Positions 1-7,660 of a DNA stretch of 10,618 bases are shown piece by piece. The notes beneath the pieces are model-generated. The model was not told the DNA's origin. It searched no databases and saw only the letters and a program-made list of their open reading frames with translations. The first letter of the stretch is position 1, and the number at the start of each line of letters is the position of its first letter. This DNA is from an uncultured bacterium (GTDB lineage Bacteria > Patescibacteriota > Gracilibacteria > UBA4473), in contig CAMZKS010000039.1 in NCBI GenBank assembly GCA_947311285.1, positions 1-10,618 of the forward strand. Reading direction: 5' to 3'. Position numbers and translations under genes: made by a program.

Positions 1-164
1 CAGCAGTGCTAAACTCTTTGCGCCCGACACTACCTAACTTAAACGATACTAATTTAGACGAAATATTAACCAAGTTGAAGGCTCAACAATCCTCTACCTG
101 GAAAGGAGTGGCTGATGGTGCAGCTCTAAGAGATTTACTAGAAAAGCCTCCAACCACTTCATAG
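1..164 (+). CDS. 3' end of an unrecognised gene (partial)
   Basis: The frame with codons starting at position 3 is open from the window edge to a TAG at 162-164. It gives 53 C-terminal residues that begin AVLNSLRPTLPNLND and end LLEKPPTTS. The tail is polar and leucine-bearing with no cysteine and no membrane segment. The middle, around LDEILTKLKAQ, could form a short amphipathic helix. I do not recognise the family. An intrinsic terminator 20 bases after the stop supports this as the true end of a transcription unit. The alternative, that it is chance open sequence, is less likely given the terminator and typical codon use. Too little is present to assign a function. Confidence 0.6.
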   Translation, partial: AVLNSLRPTLPNLNDTNLDEILTKLKAQQSSTWKGVADGAALRDLLEKPPTTS

Positions 165-183
165 ACTTGTAAAATCTATATTT

Positions 184-211
184 AAAAGCCCGGATCTGCG
201 GGGCTTTTTTT
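184..211 (+). terminator. Rho-independent terminator of the upstream partial gene
   Basis: AAAAGCCC (184-191) pairs perfectly with GGGCTTTT (201-208) around a nine-base loop. A run of seven T residues covers 205-211. It lies 20 bases after the TAG at 164 and separates the upstream gene from the giant gene. Confidence 0.85.
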
Positions 212-214
212 ATA

Positions 215-232
215 TTCAAGGTCGACCTTGAA
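215..232. promoter_or_regulatory. Perfect 18-bp palindrome, candidate operator copy 1
   Basis: TTCAAGGTC followed directly by GACCTTGAA is an exact inverted repeat with no spacer. It starts only four bases after the terminator T-run, so it is not part of that hairpin. A near copy lies 54 bases downstream. Both are upstream of the giant gene's -10 box. A dimeric transcription factor site is the natural reading, but the regulator is unknown. Confidence 0.55.
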
Positions 233-269
233 ATCAATAATTTGTTTTATCTAAAGGCTTAAACCTAAA

Positions 270-285
270 TCAAGGTCGACCTCGA
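270..285. promoter_or_regulatory. Imperfect palindrome, candidate operator copy 2
   Basis: TCAAGGTCGACCTCGA repeats the core of the upstream palindrome; TCAAGGTCGACCT is identical at 216-228 and 270-282. One symmetric pair is broken (A272 against C283). The centres of the two copies are 54 bp apart, close to five helical turns, so bound proteins would sit on the same face of the DNA. This copy is centred about 98 bases before the estimated transcription start for the giant gene. Confidence 0.5.
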
Positions 286-362
286 ATTAGAAGCACTCAA
301 CAAAAAACACGATTCAGCACTTTTGTAAACCCTAAGTGGTCGTAAAAAGACTTTATTTAAGG

Positions 363-368
363 TATAAT
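363..368 (+). promoter_or_regulatory. -10 box of the giant gene
   Basis: This is a perfect TATAAT, 25 bases before the ATG at 394. Expected transcription start is near 375, giving a leader of only about 18 bases. No good -35 hexamer is found 16-18 bases upstream; TTGTAA at 323-328 is too far away. That would suit an activated promoter and fits the two palindromes upstream. Confidence 0.6.
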
Positions 369-393
369 ATCCAGACCTCAAAACGTCATCTTA

Positions 394-3300
394 ATGAAGT
401 TTATCACTCACTTACCAGACTTTGATATCTTAGCGTCAGCTCGGGTAGTAGCTTTAAATGAAAACAAAGAGGGTAGTGGAGAGCGTAAAAGCGCTATTAG
501 TGAGTTACTCGCTAACCCTCTGAGTTTCAGTTTTTCAAGTGTTGGAGCTTTAGAAGATTTACTTACGGCGGAAAAAGGAACGTTAACGGGTAAAGAACAG
601 CACCAATTTACAAAGTTAGTTAATTATCATTTAATGCGTTTGCAAAATGAAGGTGATAAAAGTTCGCGGTCACGAACCTTGTTTGCTATTTTTCGTCGCC
701 CAGGATTGAGCCAATTCTTAAGTCCGCAGCAACGGCAGCAAATTGAAATTTACTTAACCCGTGAACGTCGAAACTTAGAGAAACTTGCTAGTACTAAAGT
801 GGAGGAATGGAAACCAAAAGAGGCTATTCGAGTTGCTCGAAGCTATCGATTTGTACGAAACCGTTTAAACACCGCTAATTTAGATATTGATGAGAAGACA
901 CGTAATACGGGCGATAATCTTAAGCTGTATGCAGCGGTTTTAGCTGACAAAACGACGCTGAGTAATTTAGACAAACTATTTTTAATAGAACTTCGGCGTG
1001 TATTTAGAGATAGCGGTGATTGGAAGAACTTAGAAGTGTATGCCAAAGTTAACGCTAAAGCGAAAGCAGTAGAGAAAGAATTTAGAGAAGCAGTGAGTGA
1101 TCCGACAAAAAATATATCGTCAGATGCTCAGCACTACTGGGATGTTTTAGTACCTGAAAGTGATGAAGAATTAACGCCGAATTCCCCATTAAGCCGTTTT
1201 TTAAGTCGCAGTGCTGAAGTAGAAAGTTTGTGCGCCATTCTAGAAAAAAACAAAGGCAACACGGATGTAGCTACCACCACTGTTCCGTTGTTACTAAGTA
1301 TTGATGAATACACTTTTTTAAAAAAACTGCAGACGCCTGCAACATCGGTGAATATCAATATTGACGGAGGGGCTCAAACAGCCGTAGATAAACTTAAAGC
1401 AGAGAAACAAGTTTTATTGGATGCTCATACCAATTTAAAGCAAGAAAGGGCAAGAGAAGAAGCGCTACTTAAAGGCAAAGCACCGCTTGAACTAAAAGAA
1501 CACACGGATTTACCTGAAGCGCAAAAAATCGCTTTCGATGAGGCTTGGATAAATGTGGATCCAGCACAAGCGGAGCCCGCAGATGGAGAGGATCCAACAG
1601 AGGTTCATGCAAATTTCGCGGCGTATAAAACCTGGAGAGATGCGGCTGTTAAAGAAATTTTAAACGCCAATACGACTTTGAGTGATGAGGCAATTAAGGC
1701 AAAAAAAGCGGAAGCCGAAGCATTAACCCCTGCGGTTGTAGAGGCTGAGGCAGTGCATACAAAACTAAAAAAGGAGTTAGGGATTTACAGCAATCCATCG
1801 GAGAAGGCTACAGAGGCACTAGCAAATCATAAAAAATATTTTAAAGCCCGATTAGCAACAGGGCGATTGTTGGCTACTGATTTTGATTTGATTACTCATC
1901 TAGAAGATTCATCTGAACTACTTGGCACAGAAGGTGAACATATAAAATCTTTAATAAATAATACGCGTGGTGTCCTGAACGAAGTATTACGAAGTGAAAT
2001 GGGTATCCCGAGTTTAGACGAACTGGGGGAGCAAGACTTAGCCAATGCTGATAAATTATTAAGCTATGAAGGCCTCATTAAGCATATTGCGAGTGTTAAA
2101 ACAAATGGAGAAACGAAGGCTTTATTAGAAGCGCTAGATGCAAGAAATTCAAATGTGGACGCACGGCAGCTAATAAGTGCGGTCACTCTCGATATAAGAG
2201 AACGAATTATGAGAGGAATTAAGAGTCAAGAAACTCGTAATTCTGAAAGTTATAATGTGTTTTGGGATAACTATTCTCGTCAGCATCATTCAATTAATAA
2301 AACTGATCGTGTTGAAAAAATGCTAAATTTTACGAGTAACATAGAAGCCCAAAAAAAAGAAAAAGTGAACGACGTGCATGAACACGCCTATGAAAAAGTA
2401 AGCTCTCTGTTTGCGAAAGCAGAAAAAGGTGCGATATTAGAAGGTCTAAATAAAATTTTAAAAACAGGCATTCAGGCCGAGGGGGTGTTGCTTCGAATTC
2501 AGTCTCACTTGCCGGATAATGGTTTTATTCACTCTTTGAGTACGGGTGAAATTTCGAATTTCAAATCAGTCATTGTCTCTGAGTTACAAGATAAAGTAAC
2601 CGCAGAAAATAATGACTCCGCGCATCTAAATATCATTGCAGAAGATTTGTTGAGCAAGTTAGATCAACACCAGGCCAGCGAAGTTGCCAAACAGGCTCTT
2701 CAAGTAGGCATTAAGCAAATTGAGTCTACCGATGAAGATAATTTAGCCGTAAGTGATAGATTGGAATTAGCGAAGCGCACACGCCTTATTTATTTAGAAG
2801 TAGAGGATATAAGTGAAACTTTTCAATCGCAGCTTGAATCCATTCAAATAACACTTGAAAAAGGAGAGTCAGCAGAAGAGTTGATTTCGCATTTTTTGCG
2901 AAATTTCAAAAGAAATTTGATGCCCCGGCTAGAGGTTTTGCAGGGTGCTTTAATAGCGGAATGTGAATTACTGCTAGGAGCTGAGGCCCCTTTTATAACA
3001 GCAATGACGAAACGTCTTTCTAATACACTTAGTAATTTAAGCTTGGGTGTTCATCAATTCCAAAAAACATTTGAAGATCCGAATGAAACCATCGATGCGA
3101 CCGACGAAGGTTTTCGAATACTGTCCGCAGCGATGAATGCGGATGTATTGCCTTTGTTTAACTTAGAGAGCGGAACTTTAGCTAAAAAAGAGGAAATAAA
3201 AATAGACAGTACTTTGAAAAATGCGGCCCAAACACATAAATTTATGCGAGATGATTTAGGTCTGCTAAAACCAGGTGGTGCGGAAAAAGCACGTAAAAAT

Positions 3301-5454
3301 TATGATGAAAAATTAAAAGAGAATGAGGAAATAGTACAGAATTTCAACGATTCTTGGCAAGAAGCTAAGAAGCGCTTAGAGAAAGATTTAAGAAAATACT
3401 CTGACGACGAATTTTCAGCTAAGCATCAAATGAGTAAAAAGCAGGCACGTAAAATTCTTACAGATAATGATACACGTCTAGAAAATGCTCAATGGTTGTT
3501 AAGCTATTTTGCTGGAGGAGAGGCAGATCACAATCCTTTTAGTGGCAGTAGAGAGGGCGTATTTGAGCGTTGGTTAAACGCATATGAAAATCCGGAAACG
3601 CAACCGCAAGCGCTTAATTTTATGAATAATTTTAAAAACTTAGAAACTATTTTAGGTTCTGAAGAAGAAAATTTTGCCACAGAAACAGCTGAAATTAATA
3701 CCTTTATTAAAGACTTTGACAACAATAAACCAACACTTTGGCTTAAGAAAAAATACAAATTAACGATAAGCTGGTATTCGCTTAAATCCATCTACATGAT
3801 GGGCAAACAGTTCTGGGAATACTGGGGCAAAAGAACTGAGCGAAAAAATGATAGAATGGCCGCAGAATTGGGTGGTGAAATATTCGGCGATACCTGGGCT
3901 GGGCGCGAATTTGCGCGTGATTCGAATAAGAAACAAGATGAGCGTGTGAGTGATTTTAAAGATATGCATAAAAGCTCAGACTACCAACAATTATTCAATA
4001 TTGTGAGTCAGGCCAGAAACGCAGACAGAGATCAAGACGAAGTGCAGGCAGCACTTGAATTGTTAATGGAGAAAGGCCTCATGCGCTGGGATAGTGTTGA
4101 TTTTTTACAAATGTTGGGACGGCTACAAGACGGAGTGACCTTTAGTGTGCCAAGTGATATTGAGCTCTATGCATCAGATCCCGCAGCGTTGAAAGCGAAA
4201 ATAGGGCAGGCCGTAACCGCTATTTGGGATCGTCCAACCTGGGAGCAATGGCAATCAGATTTACCATCGAAATACGAATCTAAAATGAAGACTTTCGAAC
4301 GAGACTACAAAGAGCAAATACAGAAAGGAGGAGTGGAGACCTATATTATTACCACCCTTGAAAAATGGGCAGCAGGAGAGAGTGATCCCAATTTCGAAAG
4401 AGCCAAATATGAACAGTTTATTTACATGGCTTTTGAGAATGGTGAAATGAATGGGGGTAATGATAAACGATGGTTCTATCTTATTAAAGGCTTAACCCTA
4501 AAAAATCCTAAAACAGGAGAGACTATTCTTTCTCCAGAAGTGTTAGCACATTTAGGGAGCTTGCAAAGTAACTTTCCGTTTGTTGATGCATTAGATGATA
4601 AGACCGGCTGGAAAAAGAATGGTAAAGTGGTGCCCGAAGGCACACCTGGCGCACACAAAGGTATTTGGGATTACCATGATATTCAATCGTGGGCGAGCTA
4701 TTTTAATGGTATTAGTGGGTTCGATGGAGTTCATAGTAATTCGCTGATTGGAAAACGCTCCTCTCAATGGCTAAGAGACACACTTATACCAACATTTGAT
4801 GCGAAAAATAGAATGAATAAAATTGATCATAAAAATGTAGATCATGATGATATGTGGAGTATTCCGCTGCTGATTGATTCAGAGCAAACAGATCGTTTAT
4901 TTAGTACGGTATCTGATGGGGGATCGAAGGTTTCGCCAGAAGCCGCTATTGGTTTCATTAGTGAGTTTGAAAGTAATCTTGATAGTGAAATCGCTAATTA
5001 TATTAAATTAAAAAATGATCCAGAACTTTCTAACACCATTGGGTTTAGTGAAGCTCGAGATGTGACTTTACGAAGAATAGGGATGATGGTTAAATCATAT
5101 TTTATGGCTATTAATAAGTTAGCGAATAATTATCACCTTACGCAACAAACAGAGGCTGCCAAGCTAGGGAAAGAATTGTGGGCCGATGATAATTCAAATA
5201 AGTTAAAAACTAATAAAGAAAAAATTGATCATGTGGTTAAAGTCTTGACGGGCGAAAACTTCCAATCATTAAATAATGCATTAGATGGAAAAGGATTACA
5301 AAAAACTACTGATATTAATAAATTACCAGAAAAAGAAAGATCAATTGCTATTGCAATGAATAGTAATAGCTTCTCTGACATAGATGCCATTGAAGCCTTT
5401 ATCAATAAGTACAAAGATGGAGGCTTCAGCCACGGTTTTTTTACAGGTATTTAA
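394..5454 (+). CDS. Giant orphan cytoplasmic protein, 1686 residues
   Basis: I do not recognise this family. There is no signal peptide at the N-terminus (MKFITHLPDFDILASAR) and no convincing membrane helix, so it is probably cytoplasmic. Residues 1 to about 1030 are charged, rich in Lys, Glu, Ala, Leu and Asn, and mainly helical in character. Coiled-coil-like stretches lie around 330-365, 430-465 and 978-1000. The last 650 residues differ: they hold about 19 tryptophans against about 7 in the first 1030, with many Tyr, Phe, Gly and Asp, suggesting a folded globular part. An aromatic, basic patch lies near 1110-1146. Only two cysteines were noticed, near 280 and in the sequence AECELLL. There is no Walker motif or evident nuclease or protease signature. 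The start is set by a -10 box 25 bases upstream; there is no Shine-Dalgarno. The gene appears monocistronic. A structural or scaffold role is possible but unsupported. Confidence 0.9.
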   Translation: MKFITHLPDFDILASARVVALNENKEGSGERKSAISELLANPLSFSFSSVGALEDLLTAEKGTLTGKEQHQFTKLVNYHLMRLQNEGDKSSRSRTLFAIFRRPGLSQFLSPQQRQQIEIYLTRERRNLEKLASTKVEEWKPKEAIRVARSYRFVRNRLNTANLDIDEKTRNTGDNLKLYAAVLADKTTLSNLDKLFLIELRRVFRDSGDWKNLEVYAKVNAKAKAVEKEFREAVSDPTKNISSDAQHYWDVLVPESDEELTPNSPLSRFLSRSAEVESLCAILEKNKGNTDVATTTVPLLLSIDEYTFLKKLQTPATSVNINIDGGAQTAVDKLKAEKQVLLDAHTNLKQERAREEALLKGKAPLELKEHTDLPEAQKIAFDEAWINVDPAQAEPADGEDPTEVHANFAAYKTWRDAAVKEILNANTTLSDEAIKAKKAEAEALTPAVVEAEAVHTKLKKELGIYSNPSEKATEALANHKKYFKARLATGRLLATDFDLITHLEDSSELLGTEGEHIKSLINNTRGVLNEVLRSEMGIPSLDELGEQDLANADKLLSYEGLIKHIASVKTNGETKALLEALDARNSNVDARQLISAVTLDIRERIMRGIKSQETRNSESYNVFWDNYSRQHHSINKTDRVEKMLNFTSNIEAQKKEKVNDVHEHAYEKVSSLFAKAEKGAILEGLNKILKTGIQAEGVLLRIQSHLPDNGFIHSLSTGEISNFKSVIVSELQDKVTAENNDSAHLNIIAEDLLSKLDQHQASEVAKQALQVGIKQIESTDEDNLAVSDRLELAKRTRLIYLEVEDISETFQSQLESIQITLEKGESAEELISHFLRNFKRNLMPRLEVLQGALIAECELLLGAEAPFITAMTKRLSNTLSNLSLGVHQFQKTFEDPNETIDATDEGFRILSAAMNADVLPLFNLESGTLAKKEEIKIDSTLKNAAQTHKFMRDDLGLLKPGGAEKARKNYDEKLKENEEIVQNFNDSWQEAKKRLEKDLRKYSDDEFSAKHQMSKKQARKILTDNDTRLENAQWLLSYFAGGEADHNPFSGSREGVFERWLNAYENPETQPQALNFMNNFKNLETILGSEEENFATETAEINTFIKDFDNNKPTLWLKKKYKLTISWYSLKSIYMMGKQFWEYWGKRTERKNDRMAAELGGEIFGDTWAGREFARDSNKKQDERVSDFKDMHKSSDYQQLFNIVSQARNADRDQDEVQAALELLMEKGLMRWDSVDFLQMLGRLQDGVTFSVPSDIELYASDPAALKAKIGQAVTAIWDRPTWEQWQSDLPSKYESKMKTFERDYKEQIQKGGVETYIITTLEKWAAGESDPNFERAKYEQFIYMAFENGEMNGGNDKRWFYLIKGLTLKNPKTGETILSPEVLAHLGSLQSNFPFVDALDDKTGWKKNGKVVPEGTPGAHKGIWDYHDIQSWASYFNGISGFDGVHSNSLIGKRSSQWLRDTLIPTFDAKNRMNKIDHKNVDHDDMWSIPLLIDSEQTDRLFSTVSDGGSKVSPEAAIGFISEFESNLDSEIANYIKLKNDPELSNTIGFSEARDVTLRRIGMMVKSYFMAINKLANNYHLTQQTEAAKLGKELWADDNSNKLKTNKEKIDHVVKVLTGENFQSLNNALDGKGLQKTTDINKLPEKERSIAIAMNSNSFSDIDAIEAFINKYKDGGFSHGFFTGI

Positions 5455-5527
5455 TTAGATCAAGTTGAGAGTCTTTTCCTGCTACACAGCCGTCCCTTTA
5501 ATCTAAAATTTAGAGGCAGTGTCTCTT

Positions 5528-5556
5528 TTGACTAAAATCAAGCAAATCTCTATAAT
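5528..5556 (+). promoter_or_regulatory. Strong sigma-70-type promoter in the spacer after the giant gene
   Basis: TTGACT (5528-5533) and TATAAT (5551-5556) are separated by exactly 17 bases, close to the ideal arrangement. Expected transcription start is near 5563, which coincides with an ATG. The transcript could encode the 28-residue ORF, serve as a long leader for the desulfurase gene, or both. Confidence 0.7.
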
Positions 5557-5562
5557 GAAAAT

Positions 5563-5649
5563 ATGATGGTTATAAGTATTGAGGAGGATATTAATCTGAA
5601 AAATACGCGTTTTAAATCTGTTACAGATATTGTTGATTTTAAAGGATGA
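5563..5649 (+). CDS. Possible 28-residue leaderless small protein
   Basis: The ORF begins with a double ATG at the predicted transcription start and ends with TGA at 5647-5649. Its sequence starts MMVISIEEDINLKNT and ends VTDIVDFKG. The pattern of an acidic ISIEED segment, then FKSVTDIVDF, loosely resembles the last helices of an acyl carrier protein, where a short acidic stretch precedes a T/SVxDxVxxI helix. The DSL phosphopantetheine site is not present. The frame is open a little further upstream (from 5536) but has no start there. It could be a real leaderless peptide, a decayed remnant of a carrier protein, or chance. It is the only candidate gene here ending in TGA, which weakens the case. 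Confidence 0.3.
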   Translation: MMVISIEEDINLKNTRFKSVTDIVDFKG

Positions 5650-5680
5650 AAGTTCTGAAAAAAATATTGTGACGAAAATT

Positions 5681-5686
5681 TATGAT
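5681..5686 (+). promoter_or_regulatory. Possible -10 box of the desulfurase-amidotransferase unit
   Basis: TATGAT lies 18 bases before the ATG at 5705, similar to the -10-to-start distances of the giant gene and clpP. No acceptable -35 box is present. The stronger promoter at 5528-5556 could instead drive this unit through a leader of about 140 bases. Confidence 0.3.
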
Positions 5687-5704
5687 CATCAATAAAGAAT
5701 TTTC

Positions 5705-6853
5705 ATGCAAAACTATTTATATTTTGATCACGCGGCCGCAACAACTATCCGCCCAGAGGCTTGGACAGCGATAGACTCTTTGCGGTCTTTGCCGTTGGCT
5801 AACCCGAGCTCGACGCATCAATATGGACGTCAATCAAAGGCACTCATTGACAAGGCTCGTATTAAATTTGCAGAACTTTGTATGGTCAAATCAGACGAAA
5901 TTATTTTTACATCTGGTGCGACAGAAGCCGTGCACACAGGGCTAATTGGCGCTTATTTGGGCTTAAAAACCAAGAGGGGAGTAGTTTACACATCACCCTT
6001 AGTGCACAGTTGCGTCTGGGCCGCCTTGAATTTTTTAAAACAAAACCATCAAGTTAAAATCAAAAAATTACCATGTTTAAAAACAGGGCACTTAGATTTA
6101 GAAAAAATCAATGAAACGTTGATAGGTGCGAGTGATATGATAGTTATAGAGCATTTAAACTCGGAAATCGGCATATTACAACCGGCGGCCAAACTCGGTA
6201 AAAAAATAATTCGCTACACTAAAGAAACCGGTAAGACTAAACCAATTTATATGGTTGATGCAGCGGCATCGGCGGTAAGTGAGTTGATAGGATTAGATTT
6301 TCAGAAATGTGACTTACTTTCAGTTTCAGCTGAAAAAATAGGTGGTTCAAGTGGAACTGGTGTGTTATTGCGTCGTCAAAATTTAGCGCTAAGACCTTTT
6401 ATCGGCGGCAGCCAAGAGTGGGGGAGACGTGGTGGTACCGAAAATACTTTAGGTATTGCGGCGTTTCATCAGGCGTACATCCAGCATCACAAAAACTTAG
6501 CATCACAAAACATACAATTAGACTTAATAAATCAGCGTCTAATAAGTTTTTTTGAAACAGAGTTAACAGATTACAAAATAACAACACCGCGGGAGGGGAG
6601 CGGTCGTCATATTTTGCACATCATTGCTCCAAGCGAACCGGCCAGCTTAATTGTGGCTCAAGCGGATTTAAAAGGCGTAGCGATATCAGCTGGCAGCGCT
6701 TGTAGCAGTGGCTCAGTGGAAAGTAGCAAAGTCTTGTCGGAACTAGGCTATGATAAAGAAACATCGCAAAGAGGCTTTAGAATCTCATGGGGTTGGGATA
6801 CGACTTTAGAGCAAGTGGAAGATTTGTGTGAAAGGTTGAAATTACTTTTATAA
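5705..6853 (+). CDS. NifS/IscS-like cysteine desulfurase with altered cofactor-pocket motifs
   Basis: This is a fold-type I PLP enzyme of the aminotransferase class V / cysteine desulfurase family. Members take sulfur from L-cysteine as an enzyme persulfide, giving alanine, for Fe-S clusters or tRNA thiolation. Visible motifs are YFDHAAATT (5-14), NPSSTHQYG (33-41), FTSGATEA (68-75), His101 in the position that stacks on PLP, VDAA with Asp185, Lys211 as probable Schiff-base lysine, RRGGTEN (241-247) and GSACSSG with catalytic Cys333. The 382 residues are normal for a group I enzyme. Several usually fixed motifs differ: HxNNE is HLNSE, VDAxQ is VDAAA, and S(A/G)HKxxGPKG is SAEKIGGSSG. The Cys loop and RRGGTEN are intact, so activity is likely but specificity or partner may differ. 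There is no Shine-Dalgarno. The amidotransferase gene follows one base after the TAA. Confidence 0.92.
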   Translation: MQNYLYFDHAAATTIRPEAWTAIDSLRSLPLANPSSTHQYGRQSKALIDKARIKFAELCMVKSDEIIFTSGATEAVHTGLIGAYLGLKTKRGVVYTSPLVHSCVWAALNFLKQNHQVKIKKLPCLKTGHLDLEKINETLIGASDMIVIEHLNSEIGILQPAAKLGKKIIRYTKETGKTKPIYMVDAAASAVSELIGLDFQKCDLLSVSAEKIGGSSGTGVLLRRQNLALRPFIGGSQEWGRRGGTENTLGIAAFHQAYIQHHKNLASQNIQLDLINQRLISFFETELTDYKITTPREGSGRHILHIIAPSEPASLIVAQADLKGVAISAGSACSSGSVESSKVLSELGYDKETSQRGFRISWGWDTTLEQVEDLCERLKLLL

Positions 6854-6854
6854 T

Positions 6855-7511
6855 ATGAAAAAATTCTTACTTCTCTCAAATTACGCACCAAAGCCTGATT
6901 ATAAATACTCTAGTACTAATTGCCCACTAAAACATCGAGTGCAAGCGCATGATCGTATTTACGCGCTTGAGCGTTATTGGCCAGAAGGAGTGCTTTGGCA
7001 AACGATAAACGTTGAAGACTTTGATTACGAAACTTTGGAAAAAAAAGTTTTTAATGAAATGTGGGATGCGATTTGGCTGAGTGGTTCGCCGTACTCATTA
7101 GAAGATGCGACAGAGAATCCATGGATTTTTAATATTCAAAAATTAAGTACGAAGTTGTTGGAGTGTCACCAGCCGGTGATTGGCTTGTGTTTGGGGTTAC
7201 AACTACTGGCAGTTGCGGCGGGTGGAAGCATTATAAAAAGACGGACCCATAAAAAAGGGGAGATGAGTATTTTAAATGCGGCTGGTCAAAAATTAGTAAA
7301 AACAATTGCCGATCATAAAAATTATGTAGGCAACCTACCACCGTCGGTTAAAGTTTTAGGCAGCTCTGAGTGTGGACTTCCGTATTTAATTCAATTTAAC
7401 AAAAAAGTGCTGGGGATCCAATCGCACCCCGAACACATTTTAAAATCAATACCAGAACAAATAAAATCCGAGAAGTTTTGGGGCGATTTTTTTAAGAAAG
7501 TAGTGTCTTAG
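6855..7511 (+). CDS. Class I glutamine amidotransferase, GMP-synthase-like
   Basis: This 218-residue protein is a stand-alone class I (triad-type) glutaminase domain. The family releases ammonia from glutamine and passes it to a synthase. Cys112 lies in the nucleophile elbow GLCLGLQLLA, and His191 and Glu193 are in IQSHPEH, so the Cys-His-Glu triad is complete. SGSPYSLED (76-84) matches the oxyanion-side loop, and DHKNYVGNLP (153-162) matches the segment where GMP-synthase-type domains have NHxD..LP. There is no fused synthetase domain, unlike full GuaA. The ATG lies one base after the desulfurase TAA (TAATATG), so translation is probably coupled and the two products probably share a pathway. 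The acceptor substrate cannot be read from the sequence. No signal peptide; cytoplasmic. Ends with TAG. Confidence 0.9.
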   Translation: MKKFLLLSNYAPKPDYKYSSTNCPLKHRVQAHDRIYALERYWPEGVLWQTINVEDFDYETLEKKVFNEMWDAIWLSGSPYSLEDATENPWIFNIQKLSTKLLECHQPVIGLCLGLQLLAVAAGGSIIKRRTHKKGEMSILNAAGQKLVKTIADHKNYVGNLPPSVKVLGSSECGLPYLIQFNKKVLGIQSHPEHILKSIPEQIKSEKFWGDFFKKVVS

Positions 7512-7524
7512 CATCAAAATGATT

Positions 7525-7550
7525 TTGACGAGCCTTAGAGGGAGTATAAT
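7525..7550 (+). promoter_or_regulatory. Possible upstream promoter in the spacer before subunit D
   Basis: A perfect TATAAT at 7545-7550 is preceded by TTGACG at 7525-7530. The spacing of 14 bases is too short for a standard promoter; the alternative TTTTGA at 7523-7528 gives 16. A transcript from here would begin near 7557 and meet the hairpin at 7604-7628, leaving an RNA of about 70 bases if it terminates. Confidence 0.35.
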
Positions 7551-7603
7551 TTAAAACGCCTATTTTACTTAACACAATATACCTTGTTTTAACTAAAACG
7601 AAT

Positions 7604-7628
7604 CTGTTTAACTTAAAACAGGCTTTTT
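7604..7628 (+). terminator. Small hairpin with T-run, terminator or attenuator
   Basis: CTGTTT (7604-7609) pairs with AAACAG (7616-7621) around a six-base loop, followed by GC and five T residues (7624-7628). A second small hairpin, GTTTT (7586-7590) with AAAAC (7595-7599), lies just before it. GCCTATTTTAC (7558-7568) could instead pair imperfectly with TTAAAACAGGC (7613-7623), a competing structure that shares the terminator's 3' strand. The stem is AT-rich and weak. Confidence 0.4.
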
Positions 7629-7632
7629 AGTT

Positions 7633-7660
7633 TTGACACGTCTTAGATCAATCTTAGAAT
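7633..7660 (+). promoter_or_regulatory. Promoter of the subunit D / TSP3 unit
   Basis: A perfect -35 TTGACA (7633-7638) and TAGAAT (7655-7660) are spaced by 16 bases. Expected start is near 7667, giving a leader of about 31 bases to the ATG at 7698. It lies five bases after the hairpin T-run. Confidence 0.7.

Noticed and set aside
843..1358. Minus-strand open frames inside the giant gene, and similar ones in other genes
   Set aside because: They lie wholly within a long confident gene, have no recognisable motifs and no promoter or start context; they are shadows of the coding strand.
3721..3834. Possible membrane segment in the giant protein (residues about 1110-1146)
   Set aside because: The stretch is aromatic but broken by many lysines and other charged residues; no 18-20 residue hydrophobic run exists.
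5467..5529. Possible terminator after the giant gene (GAGAG with CTCT, CCTGC with GCAG, and a TCTAAA-A-TTTAGA repeat, before TTTT)
   Set aside because: The pairings are short, dispersed and overlap the -35 box of the next promoter. No single compact stem with a T-run can be supported, so it is not listed as a feature.
5732..5739. GCGGCCGC (NotI-like) site near the start of the desulfurase gene, suggesting a cloning join
   Set aside because: It encodes the conserved DHAAATT motif of the family in frame, so it is natural coding sequence.
5647..5741. Read-through of TGA after the small ORF, as in UGA=Gly lineages
   Set aside because: TGA codons would be far too dense in this stretch, the frame clashes with the desulfurase start, and no confident gene contains an in-frame TGA.
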